From contig JAEWBG010000021.1 of NCBI GenBank assembly GCA_023391335.1, positions 1 through 64,000 of the forward strand: a DNA stretch of 64,000 bases, given 5' to 3'. Numbering within the stretch: the stretch's first letter is position 1; each line of letters begins with the position of its first letter. This DNA is from Pseudomonadota bacterium. GTDB taxonomy: Bacteria > Pseudomonadota > Gammaproteobacteria > Steroidobacterales > Steroidobacteraceae. Below the pieces are notes generated by a model. That model was not told where the DNA came from, searched no databases, and worked only from the letters and a program-made list of their open reading frames with translations. Both the position numbers and the translations under genes were made by a program. Shown piece after piece: positions 34,995-43,861 of the stretch.

Positions 34995-35101
34995 GGTGAG
35001 ATGGTGAGTGAGTGAGAGGGGAGGAGCGTGGAATGGGAGTGACTTGTAGGTCAAGCCCATCTTTGCACGGCGACACTCACTCTCTCACTCCTTCACTACG
35101 C
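34995..35101. repeat. GTGA-rich imperfect inverted repeat
   Basis: The left arm GGTGAGATGGTGAGTGAGTG and the right arm CACTCACTCTCTCACTCCTT are imperfect inverted copies about 45 bases apart, between the yceI-like gene and the DGPF gene. A similar pair lies at about 42925-43080. It could form a long hairpin in RNA, or be a second dispersed repeat family. Confidence 0.6.
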
Positions 35102-35106
35102 AAGCG

Positions 35107-35784
35107 TCACTTGGCATCGTTCAACGGCGGCCCGGTGAACTCGCACTCGATGATGATCTCGACCTCATCGCTTACGCCCATGGTCGTTCCGGGTGCAGGA
35201 ATACCAAAGGAGATACCGAAATCGGAGCGCTTGAGCGTTCCTCGCGCCGAAAATCCTACGCGCGCTTTCGGTTCCATTGGGTGACCGGCGTAGCCACCGT
35301 TGTAGGTCACATTGAGCACGACGGGTTTGGTCACTCCGCGAAGCGTTAGATCGCCTGTCACCCGCACCTTCTTCGGACCAGTGCTTTCGATCTTCGTGGA
35401 GCGATAGGTCATCTGCGGGTACTTCGCCGTGTTGAGCCACTGCTCGCCCTGAAGCTGCGCATTGAAGTCGATGGTCTTCGGGTCGGGATAATCCGTTTCG
35501 ATCGACGTGGCATCGACGGTGACGTTCAACTGCGAGGCCGTGAGCTTCCTTGGGTCGAAGCGCAATTGCGCATCGAACCGCTTGAACCGCGCCGTGAAGT
35601 GAGAAAAGCCGAGATGGTCGACGCGAAACAACAGCGTTGAATGGGCTCTGTCAAGCGTGTATTCGCCTGCAGGGACGGGAGCCGTGGAAGCGGTAGGCAC
35701 GTCGTTCGTTTTGCCGTTTTCCGCGGCAGTGGCATTCAAAGCAGCCAGACTGAGGGTCAGCAGTAGGGTTTGGAAGATCTTCAC
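35107..35784 (-). CDS. YceI-family periplasmic lipid-binding-like protein
   Basis: A 225-residue secreted protein. The start is GTG at 35784 with AAGGAG seven bases upstream, giving signal peptide KIFQTLLLTLSLAALNATAA. The mature part is a YceI lipocalin-like barrel: GEYTLDRAHSTLLFRVDHLGFSHFTARF, ATSIETDYPDPKTIDF, ITGDLTLRGVTKPVVLNVTYNG in slightly varied form, and RSDFGISFGIP. These proteins bind polyprenoid-type lipids in the periplasm. It is probably an independent unit upstream of the DGPF/sigma genes. Confidence 0.92.
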   Translation of the reverse strand: MKIFQTLLLTLSLAALNATAAENGKTNDVPTASTAPVPAGEYTLDRAHSTLLFRVDHLGFSHFTARFKRFDAQLRFDPRKLTASQLNVTVDATSIETDYPDPKTIDFNAQLQGEQWLNTAKYPQMTYRSTKIESTGPKKVRVTGDLTLRGVTKPVVLNVTYNGGYAGHPMEPKARVGFSARGTLKRSDFGISFGIPAPGTTMGVSDEVEIIIECEFTGPPLNDAK

Positions 35785-35988
35785 TGTTGTCTCCTTATTA
35801 AGTGAAACGTTCGATACTTTTCCGCGAAGGCCCCTGAGATCGCAAGGTGCGGCACATCGCGCGTACTGACCTAAAGACGCGCGGCGTGGCTGCGTCCCGA
35901 CACGCCGTTGGAAAAAGAATTGCCACGGGGATTTTGAGATAGGTTCTACAATGGCGCCGCCGGCCGACACAACGACAACAGCGGGTCT

Positions 35989-37887
35989 ATGCAACGGATC
36001 TTATTGCGCCTCATCTGGATGGGCTGTTTAGCGCCCACGTTCTGTTTAGCAACTCAATCCATCCCCGTCGGATTCTTCGCCCGAGCGCCGGCGATTGAAG
36101 ATGTTCACCTTTCCTCTGACGGCCGCTATCTGCTTTTCAGCACTAGCCAAACCGGCAAGGCGATACTTTCGACGGTGGACCGAAAAACGGGCCGCATCGC
36201 GTCGGTGTCGTTCGGCGATGCGAACGAAATCGAGATCGCTTGGTGCAGATGGGCGCACGCTCGCCGAATCGTGTGCGGATTGCGGCGCGTCTCAGGAGTA
36301 AATCATCCCGGAGAGATCACGCGCCTGGTGGCTGTCGACGCTGACGGAGCCAACGTGAAGCTATTGGTGGACAACAGCTTCGGGCCAGTGAATGTGCTGA
36401 ATCAAGTGGTCAGTCTTGGTCCTCCTGGCACGGATTGGATCATCGTTCAGCTGGTTCAATTTCCGCCGAAAGTAAAAATGACTGAATATTCGGCGCGCGT
36501 CGATTTAGTTCGACTCAATATCGTATCCGGCGCCAAGAGCCTCATAGCATCGGCGAGCCAAGCCATGCCGACCTTCATTGACGTTTTCGGTGACGCGAAG
36601 GGCGATCTGTTCGTCGCGCGCGGCATGCAAGGAGACAGCGCCGTTTTCTGGACGCGCTCAGCTGCGCAGCAGACTTGGCGTGAATTGTTTCGCTTTCGGC
36701 CACTTGAGCCGGCGCCGCGTGCGGTGCCGTTTGCATTAGAACCGGGAACGCAACAAGCGTACGCACTGGGGTCAGGCAATCGGCATCGAGCTCTGTTCCA
36801 GATGTCGCTCGCAGGCGAACATAGTGACAGGCTGTTATACGAGTCGGAGGATGGGGACGTAGTCGGCCCGCTATATTCCAACGACGGTCGCGTGATCGGT
36901 GTGACTGTCGATGCCGATCAACCCACGGCGCACTATTTCGAAACGCGCAGCGCAGCGGTGATTGACAGTGTGAACAAGCTGCTGCCTGATCGCTTCAATG
37001 AAATCGTAGACGTCACACCGGACAAGCAGGTCTATCTACTGCGCTCGAGTAGCGACATCGATCCCGCTAGCTACCATCTATTCGACGTCCACGACGAGGA
37101 GCGGAAACTCGATTTCGTCGGAAGCGAATATCCCGAACTCGCGGAACTGCCATTACCTCGAACTCGCACGATTCACATACCGATAAAGGAGGGTCGAACT
37201 GCGCGTGCGTTTGTCACGGTGCCACTCGATCGACGCACGTTGCTGCAGCCCACGGTGGTCATGCCCGACGACGGGCCGGACGGGCGCGCCAACTGGCAGT
37301 TCAATTTCTTGCGGCAATTTCTGGTGGCGCGAGGTTTCGCCGTTCTGCAAGTACAACTTCAGGAAGCGGCATCGGCGCGAGACGCAACGCCTCGCAACAC
37401 ACTCAACACGAGCGGCTACGATGCGATCGTGAGCGCTGCGCAGTGGTCGATCGAGCAACGAATCGCCGATCCCGAGCGCATCGCCGTGATGGGATGGGGT
37501 TACGGAGGTTACCTGGCATTGCTGGGCGCACAACGCAATTCGGAACTCTTTCGTTGTGCCGTAGCGGTCAATGCGATCAGCGATCTGACCGAGTGGCCCG
37601 CGATGGAGCAGTTCGTCGGAGAGAACGTCTCTTGGATATCCGGTCCGTCGCCACGATCCGAGGCGCAGCGCACGGCGAGTCCTGTGTTGATCATCAACGG
37701 TGGTCACGACGCCGTTGTTCATCCACACCACTCGGTGCGACTGATACGTAGCTACGTGATCAAGGGAGTGGAGTACGAACATCTCGAAATTCGAGATGGC
37801 ACTCACGAGCTGCGAGAACAAACTGGCAGAGCGCAAATGCTACAGCGCGTCGAGCAGTTCCTAACCAAACGGCTGTCTTCAAGATAG
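35989..37887 (+). CDS. S9-family peptidase homologue lacking the catalytic serine
   Basis: A 632-residue secreted protein with signal peptide (about 1-22), an N-terminal beta-propeller (about 35-390: VHLSSDGRYLLFSTSQTGK) and a C-terminal alpha/beta-hydrolase domain. The nucleophile elbow reads MGWGYGGYLAL instead of the family's GWSYGGY: residue 504 is Gly (codon GGT at 37498-37500). The partners Asp574 (NGGHDAVV) and His606 (DGTHELR) remain. It is therefore probably a pseudoenzyme or has a changed activity. One AGT-to-GGT transition would explain the loss. No frameshift is present. Confidence 0.87.
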   Translation: MQRILLRLIWMGCLAPTFCLATQSIPVGFFARAPAIEDVHLSSDGRYLLFSTSQTGKAILSTVDRKTGRIASVSFGDANEIEIAWCRWAHARRIVCGLRRVSGVNHPGEITRLVAVDADGANVKLLVDNSFGPVNVLNQVVSLGPPGTDWIIVQLVQFPPKVKMTEYSARVDLVRLNIVSGAKSLIASASQAMPTFIDVFGDAKGDLFVARGMQGDSAVFWTRSAAQQTWRELFRFRPLEPAPRAVPFALEPGTQQAYALGSGNRHRALFQMSLAGEHSDRLLYESEDGDVVGPLYSNDGRVIGVTVDADQPTAHYFETRSAAVIDSVNKLLPDRFNEIVDVTPDKQVYLLRSSSDIDPASYHLFDVHDEERKLDFVGSEYPELAELPLPRTRTIHIPIKEGRTARAFVTVPLDRRTLLQPTVVMPDDGPDGRANWQFNFLRQFLVARGFAVLQVQLQEAASARDATPRNTLNTSGYDAIVSAAQWSIEQRIADPERIAVMGWGYGGYLALLGAQRNSELFRCAVAVNAISDLTEWPAMEQFVGENVSWISGPSPRSEAQRTASPVLIINGGHDAVVHPHHSVRLIRSYVIKGVEYEHLEIRDGTHELREQTGRAQMLQRVEQFLTKRLSSR

Positions 37888-37991
37888 AGCGTACAAGATC
37901 GAGCGGTGTGCGTTGCTCCGAACCGCTTACGACGCGCGCTCTGCTCAAGAACGTCAATCCGCGCTCTGTTGCTGACCAGGGGGGAAGTCAC

Positions 37992-38684
37992 ATGTCGATG
38001 AACGCAACGTTTAGGCAAATCCCTTCGTCGTTGGGTTCCCGTCTGCAGGCGAAGCCGTCTTTGGTGGATGAGATTATCGGCTTTGGTCGAGCCGCGCAGG
38101 CGACCGATGCTGAGGCTGTTCTCGCGTTTCTGCCGGCCGATATGCGCAAGGCCATGGAGCAAATGCCAGAGAAAATGCGCGCGGATTTTATCGAACGCAG
38201 CAATCGCACGCTTGCGGCAGAGTCGGCGAAGTCGCAACGGGTTCGCGATGAGCTGGAAGCTGCCAAAAAAATGCATGCAACGGGAAGCATCCATGCATCG
38301 GACCTCGGTGAGGAGTTGAGCATCGCCAAAGCATGGCACGGCATTCACTTCATGCTCTGCGGCAGCACCGCCAGCGGTGCGCCTCCGCTAGGTGATGCCG
38401 TTCTCGGCGGTGTCGAGATCGGGCTGGATCGAGGTTATGGTCCGGCCCGGTATCTCGATCCCGACACGGTAAAGGCGATTGCTAGTGCACTTGCCGCGCT
38501 CGGACTGGACGAGTTCGAGCGGCGATACGATGCCGTCGCGCTCGAGGCCAGCGGAGTATATCCGGGCGGGTGGGCGGATGAGGTCGAGAGCAAACGATGG
38601 CTTTGCGATGCGTACTCTCAGCTCCGCTCTTTCTATCTCAGTGCAGCTGAAAAGGCGCTCGGTGTCCTGATTTATCTCTCCTAG
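37992..38684 (+). CDS. DUF1877 (YfbM-like) protein
   Basis: A 230-residue cytoplasmic protein of the DUF1877 family: SLVDEIIGF near the start, EELSIAKAWHGIHFMLCG, PLGDAVLGG, GYGPARYLDPDTVKAIASAL and GWADEVESKRWLCDAYSQLRSFYLSA. Function is unknown; YfbM homologues often sit near contact-dependent toxin loci, but none is here. Start at the ATG of 37992, preceded by GGGGAAG. Confidence 0.85.
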   Translation: MSMNATFRQIPSSLGSRLQAKPSLVDEIIGFGRAAQATDAEAVLAFLPADMRKAMEQMPEKMRADFIERSNRTLAAESAKSQRVRDELEAAKKMHATGSIHASDLGEELSIAKAWHGIHFMLCGSTASGAPPLGDAVLGGVEIGLDRGYGPARYLDPDTVKAIASALAALGLDEFERRYDAVALEASGVYPGGWADEVESKRWLCDAYSQLRSFYLSAAEKALGVLIYLS

Positions 38685-38764
38685 GAACACCATCACGAGA
38701 GCATGGATACCCAACGCAACCAACGATTTTCCCAATGGTGATTTCCTATCGAGTTCGGGGCCAC

Positions 38765-39556
38765 TCACGCCTCGCTCTTCACCGATCCTTGCACTTCGGA
38801 CTTCTGATGCTTTCCGGTCACGTGCACGAAAATTCCCACCACTGCCATGGCCCACACGATCATCGGGCTTGAAGGCAGATCGAAATACGCCGAGAGCACG
38901 AGGCCGACAACATAGCTGACGAGCGTCAGTGCGTAGCCATACATGAGTTGCCGATCCATACGATGGCGATATGTGGCGATCGCAGGGATGATCAAGCTGG
39001 TGAAGACGAGATACACGCCGACCAATTGCACTGACACGGTGACCATCACCGCGAACAGCACGTAGAAACCGATTCGGCCAACCTGTTCGCGCCACTTGAA
39101 CCAGATCAATAGGAAGAGCGCCGTCAAAATCCCCGCGTGAATGAGTTGTTCGCTGGACACCCACAAGATCTGTCCAGCCAACAGGTCCTTCAGGTCCTCA
39201 CCGCCGTGCGGATCGTTTGCTAGCAACAGGATCTGCGCCGTCGACGCCAGCACGAACAGCACGCCGATCAATGCTTCTTGCACTTCGGGACGCTTCTTTT
39301 CCGTCCACGTCAGCAATAGTGCTCCAAGAAGTGCTGCCACGACCGCCGCGATCTGCGTCCACCAGCCCGATTCGCCGAGTCCCACTGCGTGGGCCGCGAT
39401 AACACCAAGTCCCGCAACTTGGGCAATGGCGAGATCGATGAAGACGATGCCGCGCGTCAGCACTTGCTGACCGAGCGGCACATGCGAGAGGACGACCAAC
39501 AAGCCCGCAATCAATGCCGGCCACAAAATGCTCAGCTGAGTTTCCATGACATTCAT
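38765..39556 (-). CDS. Metal (zinc-type) ABC transporter permease
   Basis: A 263-residue ABC-3 family permease with about eight hydrophobic helices: PALIAGLLVVLSHVPLGQQVLTRGIVFIDLAIAQ, GVIAAHAVGLG, ALIGVLFVLASTAQILLLAND, and VGVYLVFTSLIIPAIATYRH. It is coupled to the binding-protein gene (ATGA at 39553-39556) and is the last gene of the operon. There is no ATP-binding subunit between 38.7 and 42.3 kb, so the ATPase must be encoded elsewhere if the system works. Confidence 0.9.
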   Translation of the reverse strand: MNVMETQLSILWPALIAGLLVVLSHVPLGQQVLTRGIVFIDLAIAQVAGLGVIAAHAVGLGESGWWTQIAAVVAALLGALLLTWTEKKRPEVQEALIGVLFVLASTAQILLLANDPHGGEDLKDLLAGQILWVSSEQLIHAGILTALFLLIWFKWREQVGRIGFYVLFAVMVTVSVQLVGVYLVFTSLIIPAIATYRHRMDRQLMYGYALTLVSYVVGLVLSAYFDLPSSPMIVWAMAVVGIFVHVTGKHQKSEVQGSVKSEA

Positions 39557-40455
39557 TTGAGCGCTCCCACGAGCTTGTTGATCGTGTCGTCGAACAGCGT
39601 GAACAGATCTTTCGCTTCAGAAGTCCCGCCGACGGTGAATGGCAACGTGACGACCGGAGCGTGGACGCGCTGGCTCAGCCACGTCACTGCTTTCGGATCG
39701 TTGTAGGCATTGCGCAGAATCATTTTCGGGGGTGACGACGCGAGCTTCGTGACGAGTTGTCCCAAGTAACCCGCGCTCGGGGGAACACCTGGCTTGGGTT
39801 CGATCGCGGCGAGTTCTTTCAAGCCGAGCCAATGGCACAAATAAACCTGATCGCGATGGATCACGACGATGGGAACATCCTTGAGCGGCGCAGCTTTCGC
39901 CTCCCAACGTGCCATTGCTTGTTGCCAGCGCGACTGAAAGTCCGCATTGCGCGATTGATAGAACTGAGCGTTCGCCGCATCGAGTTGCGAAAGTCGTGCA
40001 GTTAACGCAGTCGCGACGGTGGCGACATTGTGCGGATCAAGGTGTGCATGAGGATTGCCGAGCGGATGAATGTCGCCGAGCGAGCGATCAACCGACGTCG
40101 GTACCTCCAGCAGCTTCAGTTGCGCATCGGCTTCGAAATATCCAGGCGCGCCAGGCTGAACGCGTGCATTGCCGGACTCCTGCAATAACACCGGAAGCCA
40201 GCCGATTTCCAACTGCGCGCCGACGGCAACGATTAGATCCGCCGATCGAGCGCGTGCGATCAAGCTGGGCTTCGCATCGATGCGGTGCGGATCTTGAAAT
40301 GCAGTGGTTGCGACGTACACATTGACTTTGTCGCCGCCGAGCTCTGTCGTGAGTGCGCCCCATTCAGGTGTGGTCGCCAACACTTTCAATGCCGCGTGTG
40401 CCGGTATCGAGATCGCTAGTGCAAGCAGAAGCAATGCATTGCGGATGAGATTCAT
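39553..40455 (-). CDS. Zinc/manganese ABC transporter substrate-binding protein (ZnuA-like)
   Basis: A 300-residue periplasmic protein with signal peptide LLLLALAISIPAHA. It is a cluster A-I metal binder: TTPEWGALTTELGGDKVNV, FQDPHRIDAKPSLI (first His), GDIHPLGNPHAHLDPHN (His-rich ligand segment), IVVIHRDQVYLCHWLGL and EPKPGVPPSAGYLGQLV. It lacks the long His-rich loop of E. coli ZnuA. It precedes the permease with a four-base overlap and follows a porin gene by 14 bases. Confidence 0.9.
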   Translation of the reverse strand: MNLIRNALLLLALAISIPAHAALKVLATTPEWGALTTELGGDKVNVYVATTAFQDPHRIDAKPSLIARARSADLIVAVGAQLEIGWLPVLLQESGNARVQPGAPGYFEADAQLKLLEVPTSVDRSLGDIHPLGNPHAHLDPHNVATVATALTARLSQLDAANAQFYQSRNADFQSRWQQAMARWEAKAAPLKDVPIVVIHRDQVYLCHWLGLKELAAIEPKPGVPPSAGYLGQLVTKLASSPPKMILRNAYNDPKAVTWLSQRVHAPVVTLPFTVGGTSEAKDLFTLFDDTINKLVGALK

Positions 40456-40469
40456 GGATGAACTCCGAA

Positions 40470-41843
40470 TTAGAATTTGTGAGCGCCATGCGCGCCGATG
40501 CCGAATAGATATTGGATGATGAATTGCCGATCGCGGAGATCGGCGCGTGCGTCATCCCATGAGTACTGCGTGCGCAGCCGCGAAAATTCGCTGGGACTCC
40601 AGTCGAGCATCACGCTGACTCTTTCCGGTGAGGCAGAGATGAGTGCAGGAAAGGATTCGCGGGTGAGTAAATTCTCGTCGACCAATCCGATCCGCGGCGC
40701 GCCTGAATCCAGCGAGTCGTAGCGCACGCCTGCACGCCAACGCGGCCTGAACTGATACACGCCCTGCACGTACCAGCCCGATTGATGGCTGCGGTAGATG
40801 CCCGTTTGATTAGTGCCAACGTTGTCGAACGCGAGATCGCCATCTTCCGTGCGTCGCATGTACTCCGCTTGGAACTTTAGTTGCTGTTGCGTGGAATCGC
40901 CGTGGGGTGCCCATTTCATCGTCGCATCCGCGATCCACGTGCGAGAGTTGCCTGTGAAAGCGTTGGTCACCGCATTTCCAAACGCGTCGGTATCGTTGTA
41001 GGTGCGCGCGTCTGCATCGGTATCGTTCCACGACAACCCAGATCGCCAGCTAATTGAATCGCCGATGTCGCCGCCGACGTGCGCAAACAATGTCTTGGCA
41101 TTGGGTCCATTGCGGTTGCGGCGAGTCCCGGGAAACGCGTGACCATTGCCGATCTCTGCGCCGAACTCCATGAACAGATCCGTTGGCGCGAGCCATTTCA
41201 CTTGCACGCCGTCTTGCGTGAACTGCCCGCCGAAAAACGCTTGGTAGACGAGCGGCTGATCGGCGAAGTCCCAAGCGTGGGCGTGAATCTCGTTCAGATA
41301 ACCCAAGCCCGAGAAGAACCGTCCGCCCTTCACGGTGAATCCGTTATGCAAAGCCAGCGTGCGAAAGAAGGCTTCTTCCACTTCGATCTCATCGTCGCTA
41401 CTGACCGATGCCGTGACGTTCGCAAAGAAGTACGGATCGACATTCGCTGCAACCGTCAGCTCCGACTCGCCCAAATTGAAGCTGCGTGAATTGGGTCCAA
41501 CATCGCCGTCATTCGGAATAAATCCGGCGATGCGATACGTCTCGGGATCTTCAGACGTGTTGGTGTAGTTGCCAGCCAAGATCATCGAGATGGCTGGGTT
41601 GAAGGCCGACGCGGCGTTACCTACTGGCGCAGAGGGCGGTGCGGGTATCGGCGGTGCCGCAGCAGCGGCTGCGGATGCGGCTTCTAACTCTTGAATGCGC
41701 GTTTCGAGTGCGGCGACCTTACTCGCGTAGTCGGCCTTTAGTGCCTCGAGTTCAGCGCGCACTGATGCGAGGTCGTCCGCGGCCCAAAGCGGGCCGGCAA
41801 AGCAAAACAAAAATGCGGCCGCGATCGGCCTCAACTGTCTCAT
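40470..41843 (-). CDS. Outer-membrane porin-like protein linked to metal uptake
   Basis: A 457-residue protein: signal peptide LRPIAAAFLFCFAGPLWA, a short coiled coil (SVRAELEALKADYASKVAALETRIQELE), an Ala/Pro linker, then a beta-barrel (NPAISMILAGNY, AFFRTLALHNGFTVKGGRFFSGLGYLNE, IQYLFGIG near the end). Start at the ATG of 41843 with GGAG upstream. Porins of this type accompany zinc ABC genes in several proteobacteria and are thought to carry zinc across the outer membrane without TonB. It is the likely first partner of the ZnuA-like gene. Confidence 0.85.
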   Translation of the reverse strand: MRQLRPIAAAFLFCFAGPLWAADDLASVRAELEALKADYASKVAALETRIQELEAASAAAAAAPPIPAPPSAPVGNAASAFNPAISMILAGNYTNTSEDPETYRIAGFIPNDGDVGPNSRSFNLGESELTVAANVDPYFFANVTASVSSDDEIEVEEAFFRTLALHNGFTVKGGRFFSGLGYLNEIHAHAWDFADQPLVYQAFFGGQFTQDGVQVKWLAPTDLFMEFGAEIGNGHAFPGTRRNRNGPNAKTLFAHVGGDIGDSISWRSGLSWNDTDADARTYNDTDAFGNAVTNAFTGNSRTWIADATMKWAPHGDSTQQQLKFQAEYMRRTEDGDLAFDNVGTNQTGIYRSHQSGWYVQGVYQFRPRWRAGVRYDSLDSGAPRIGLVDENLLTRESFPALISASPERVSVMLDWSPSEFSRLRTQYSWDDARADLRDRQFIIQYLFGIGAHGAHKF

Positions 41844-41900
41844 GATCTTCTCCGAGATAAATGACAACAACTCGCCGGGTGGCGAGCGAAGATTCATCGA

Positions 41901-42281
41901 TCAGAGAAGTACGGGCGGGGCTCGGGAGCGGTAGTGAGCAGGGGCGGATTGGAAAGAGGGAAGGTCAATCGCACGGAGGTACTGCTCCGTTGGATCGATG
42001 CTGACCGCGAATTCGAAGACCTGGGGAGATCCGCCGGGCGATACAACGGGTGCGAAAGATAGGCAGTCGCGGCAGAGCTGCCCGGCTGGACCCAAATCCG
42101 ATTTCGCCGAGGTGGTCTGGAGGTGTGAAAACGCGTGCGCTTGGGCACCGGCTTGCGCGACTAGCAATGCCAGCGCAAGGAGCAGGTGAGTCACAAGCTT
42201 GGTGCAACGCGAATTCAGAAGGGGTCTCCGGATCGGTGACTGGACCGCCAGGATGATTACCGGAACGCTAGATCCGTACAA
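41901..42281 (-). CDS. Small secreted protein (DUF2946-like)
   Basis: A protein of up to 126 residues with a hydrophobic signal segment (LVTHLLLALALLVAQAGAQAHAFSHL), a CRDCLSFAP motif and a hydrophobic end. The layout recalls DUF2946 proteins, which accompany metal TonB/porin genes. The start is uncertain: TTG at 42281 gives a long N-region, and CTG or GTG codons nearer the signal segment (42218, 42194) are alternatives. It lies 57 bases upstream of the porin gene and may open the operon. A GGGAAATTCCC palindrome sits near 42290. Confidence 0.55.
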   Translation of the reverse strand: MYGSSVPVIILAVQSPIRRPLLNSRCTKLVTHLLLALALLVAQAGAQAHAFSHLQTTSAKSDLGPAGQLCRDCLSFAPVVSPGGSPQVFEFAVSIDPTEQYLRAIDLPSFQSAPAHYRSRAPPVLL

Positions 42282-42363
42282 GCTGCCGAGGGAAATTCCC
42301 GAGGCCCAACTACGTTAAGAACCGGCAAGACTCCGACTGGCAAGTCGGTCCCGACTCCGTAGA

Positions 42364-42918
42364 ATGAGCGCCCCCGAATTCGCCACTCCCAACATGAGCC
42401 TCTCGTTACGCGAACAACTCCTGGCCGCCGGATTAGGTAATAAGAAGCAGGCCAAGCAAGCCGAACAGGAAGAACGTCGCCGTGCCCGCGATAAGGAGCG
42501 CGCCGCAGCAGAAGAGAAGCGGGCGGCGGAGGCGAGGGCGGCTAAGGCTGCTCGCGATCTGGAGCTGAACCGGCAGAAGGAAGAAAAAGCGGCACGCAAG
42601 GCGCGCCACGCCGAGATCAAACAGCTCATCGAGCAACATCGACTACCGAAGCTCGAAACGGACGACTACTTCAATTTCATCGATCGCGCCAAGGTGCGCC
42701 GCATCTGTGTCGACGCCGATCGCCGCAAGAAGTTGATGGCGGGCGAGCTGCGCATCGTTCGCTGCGAAGGTAAATACGATGTGGTGCCACCCGATATCGC
42801 TCAGCGCATCGGCGAGCGTCACGCTCAAGCGGTCATCTCACTGGAAAGCAAAACTGATCAGCCGGCTCCCGATGATCCGTACAAAGACTTTGTGGTGCCG
42901 GATGATTTGATGTGGTGA
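42364..42918 (+). CDS. DUF2058 (YaiL-type) protein
   Basis: A 184-residue nucleoprotein/polynucleotide-associated protein: SLREQLLAAGLGNKKQAKQAEQEERRR, a long charged helix rich in Lys, Arg and Glu (about 25-85), then ETDDYFNFIDRAKVRRICVDADRRKKLMAGELRIVR and a VVPPDIAQRI segment. The family starts near SLREQLLAAGL, so the ATG at 42394 may be the true start; neither has a strong ribosome site. It is divergent from the metal operon. Confidence 0.85.
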   Translation: MSAPEFATPNMSLSLREQLLAAGLGNKKQAKQAEQEERRRARDKERAAAEEKRAAEARAAKAARDLELNRQKEEKAARKARHAEIKQLIEQHRLPKLETDDYFNFIDRAKVRRICVDADRRKKLMAGELRIVRCEGKYDVVPPDIAQRIGERHAQAVISLESKTDQPAPDDPYKDFVVPDDLMW

Positions 42919-42924
42919 TGCTCG

Positions 42925-43080
42925 CGCAGTGATGAAGTAATGGAGTGAAATGCGCAGCCTGGCGCGTCGCCACAGCTCACCCCGTCTGTGTTGAAGTCAA
43001 AGCCGCACTGAACCCCTTCCGGGACACCACCGTTCACCTCATCACCGTCTTCGTTTCACTGTCTCACTTTTTCACTCAAC
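42925..43080. repeat. GTGA-rich inverted repeat, second copy
   Basis: The left arm (about 42930-42952, GTGATGAAGTAATGGAGTGA) and right arm (about 43053-43080, TTTCACTGTCTCACTTTTTC) are imperfect inverted copies resembling those at 34995-35101. The element fills the gap between the DUF2058 gene and the nucleotidase gene. Confidence 0.5.
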
Positions 43081-43084
43081 TACT

Positions 43085-43600
43085 GTGCAAACAATCGCCG
43101 TTGATATGGACGGCGTTCTCGCCAACGTGCTGGAACGCTTCTTCGAACTGGATGCTCAAGATTTTGGCAGGCGTAAGACACTGGCCGAAATCGATGGATT
43201 GCCCGAGCTCGAGGCTTTCGCGAACGTTAAGCAATATCTGCATCGCCCAGGATTCTTCCGTCATCTACCGGTCATTCCGGGCAGCCAAGCGGCGTTGGAA
43301 AAATTGAACCGCAGTTACGAGGTGTTCATCGTCTCCGCGGCGGTAGAGTTTCCGCTGAGCCTGCACGAGAAGTTCGAATGGTTGCGCGAGCACTTTCCAT
43401 TCATCTCGTGGCGGCAGATGGTTTTCTGTGGCTCGAAACAAATCGTTCGCGCCGACATCATGATCGACGACCACCTGAAGAACCTCGATCCATTTCCAGG
43501 CACCACCTATCTATTCGCTGCGCCGCATAACAGCCGTGTGAAATCGGAGAAGCACATCCGCGTGAACGATTGGGTCGAGTTGGAGCGAAGGTTGGTGTGA
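43085..43600 (+). CDS. 5'(3')-deoxyribonucleotidase (NT5C-like HAD)
   Basis: A 171-residue HAD hydrolase: VDMDGVLANVLERFFELD (motif I, DxDG), VFIVSAAVEFP (motif II), and IMIDDHLKNLDPFPG (motif IV acidic pair). This matches the NT5C family, which dephosphorylates deoxynucleoside monophosphates. It starts with GTG; no strong ribosome site is visible after the upstream repeat. Confidence 0.88.
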   Translation: MQTIAVDMDGVLANVLERFFELDAQDFGRRKTLAEIDGLPELEAFANVKQYLHRPGFFRHLPVIPGSQAALEKLNRSYEVFIVSAAVEFPLSLHEKFEWLREHFPFISWRQMVFCGSKQIVRADIMIDDHLKNLDPFPGTTYLFAAPHNSRVKSEKHIRVNDWVELERRLV

Positions 43601-43630
43601 GTAGAGGGTCAAAGGTCACGGGTCACTGTC

Positions 43631-43676
43631 AGAAAGATTCGCAGTCGGACGCAACGCAAAGTGCGCAAAGGGAGTA
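43631..43676 (+). repeat. CACAAAGAGC-family repeat, single arm
   Basis: AGAAAGATTCGCAGTCGGAC, followed by GCAACGCAAAGTGCGCAAAG, matches the arm that forms the sigma-factor C-terminus at 31936-31986 (reverse) in most positions. It lies just after the nucleotidase gene. Confidence 0.7.
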
Positions 43677-43822
43677 TCTGAGTGGATCGAAGAAGTTGTC
43701 GGCGGCGGTGTGGTGGTTTCGACACGACATGCATTGTGGAGGCCGAATCGGATCGGCTACCGACTCCTGGTGAGCGGCGAAAAAGATTGACGTGCGCCAT
43801 CGCCGGAAGCTCATCGTCATGC

Positions 43823-43853
43823 CGACTCGTGACTCGTGACTCGTGACTCGTGA
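43823..43853 (+). repeat. Tandem GACTCGT heptamer, 4.4 copies
   Basis: Four exact GACTCGT units followed by GAC lie nine bases upstream of the start of the C13 peptidase gene. Related TGACTACTGACTCGTGACT strings occur at about 580-606. A 7-base unit in a promoter or leader region is a possible site of copy-number change. Confidence 0.8.
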
Positions 43854-43861
43854 CGTGTTCC

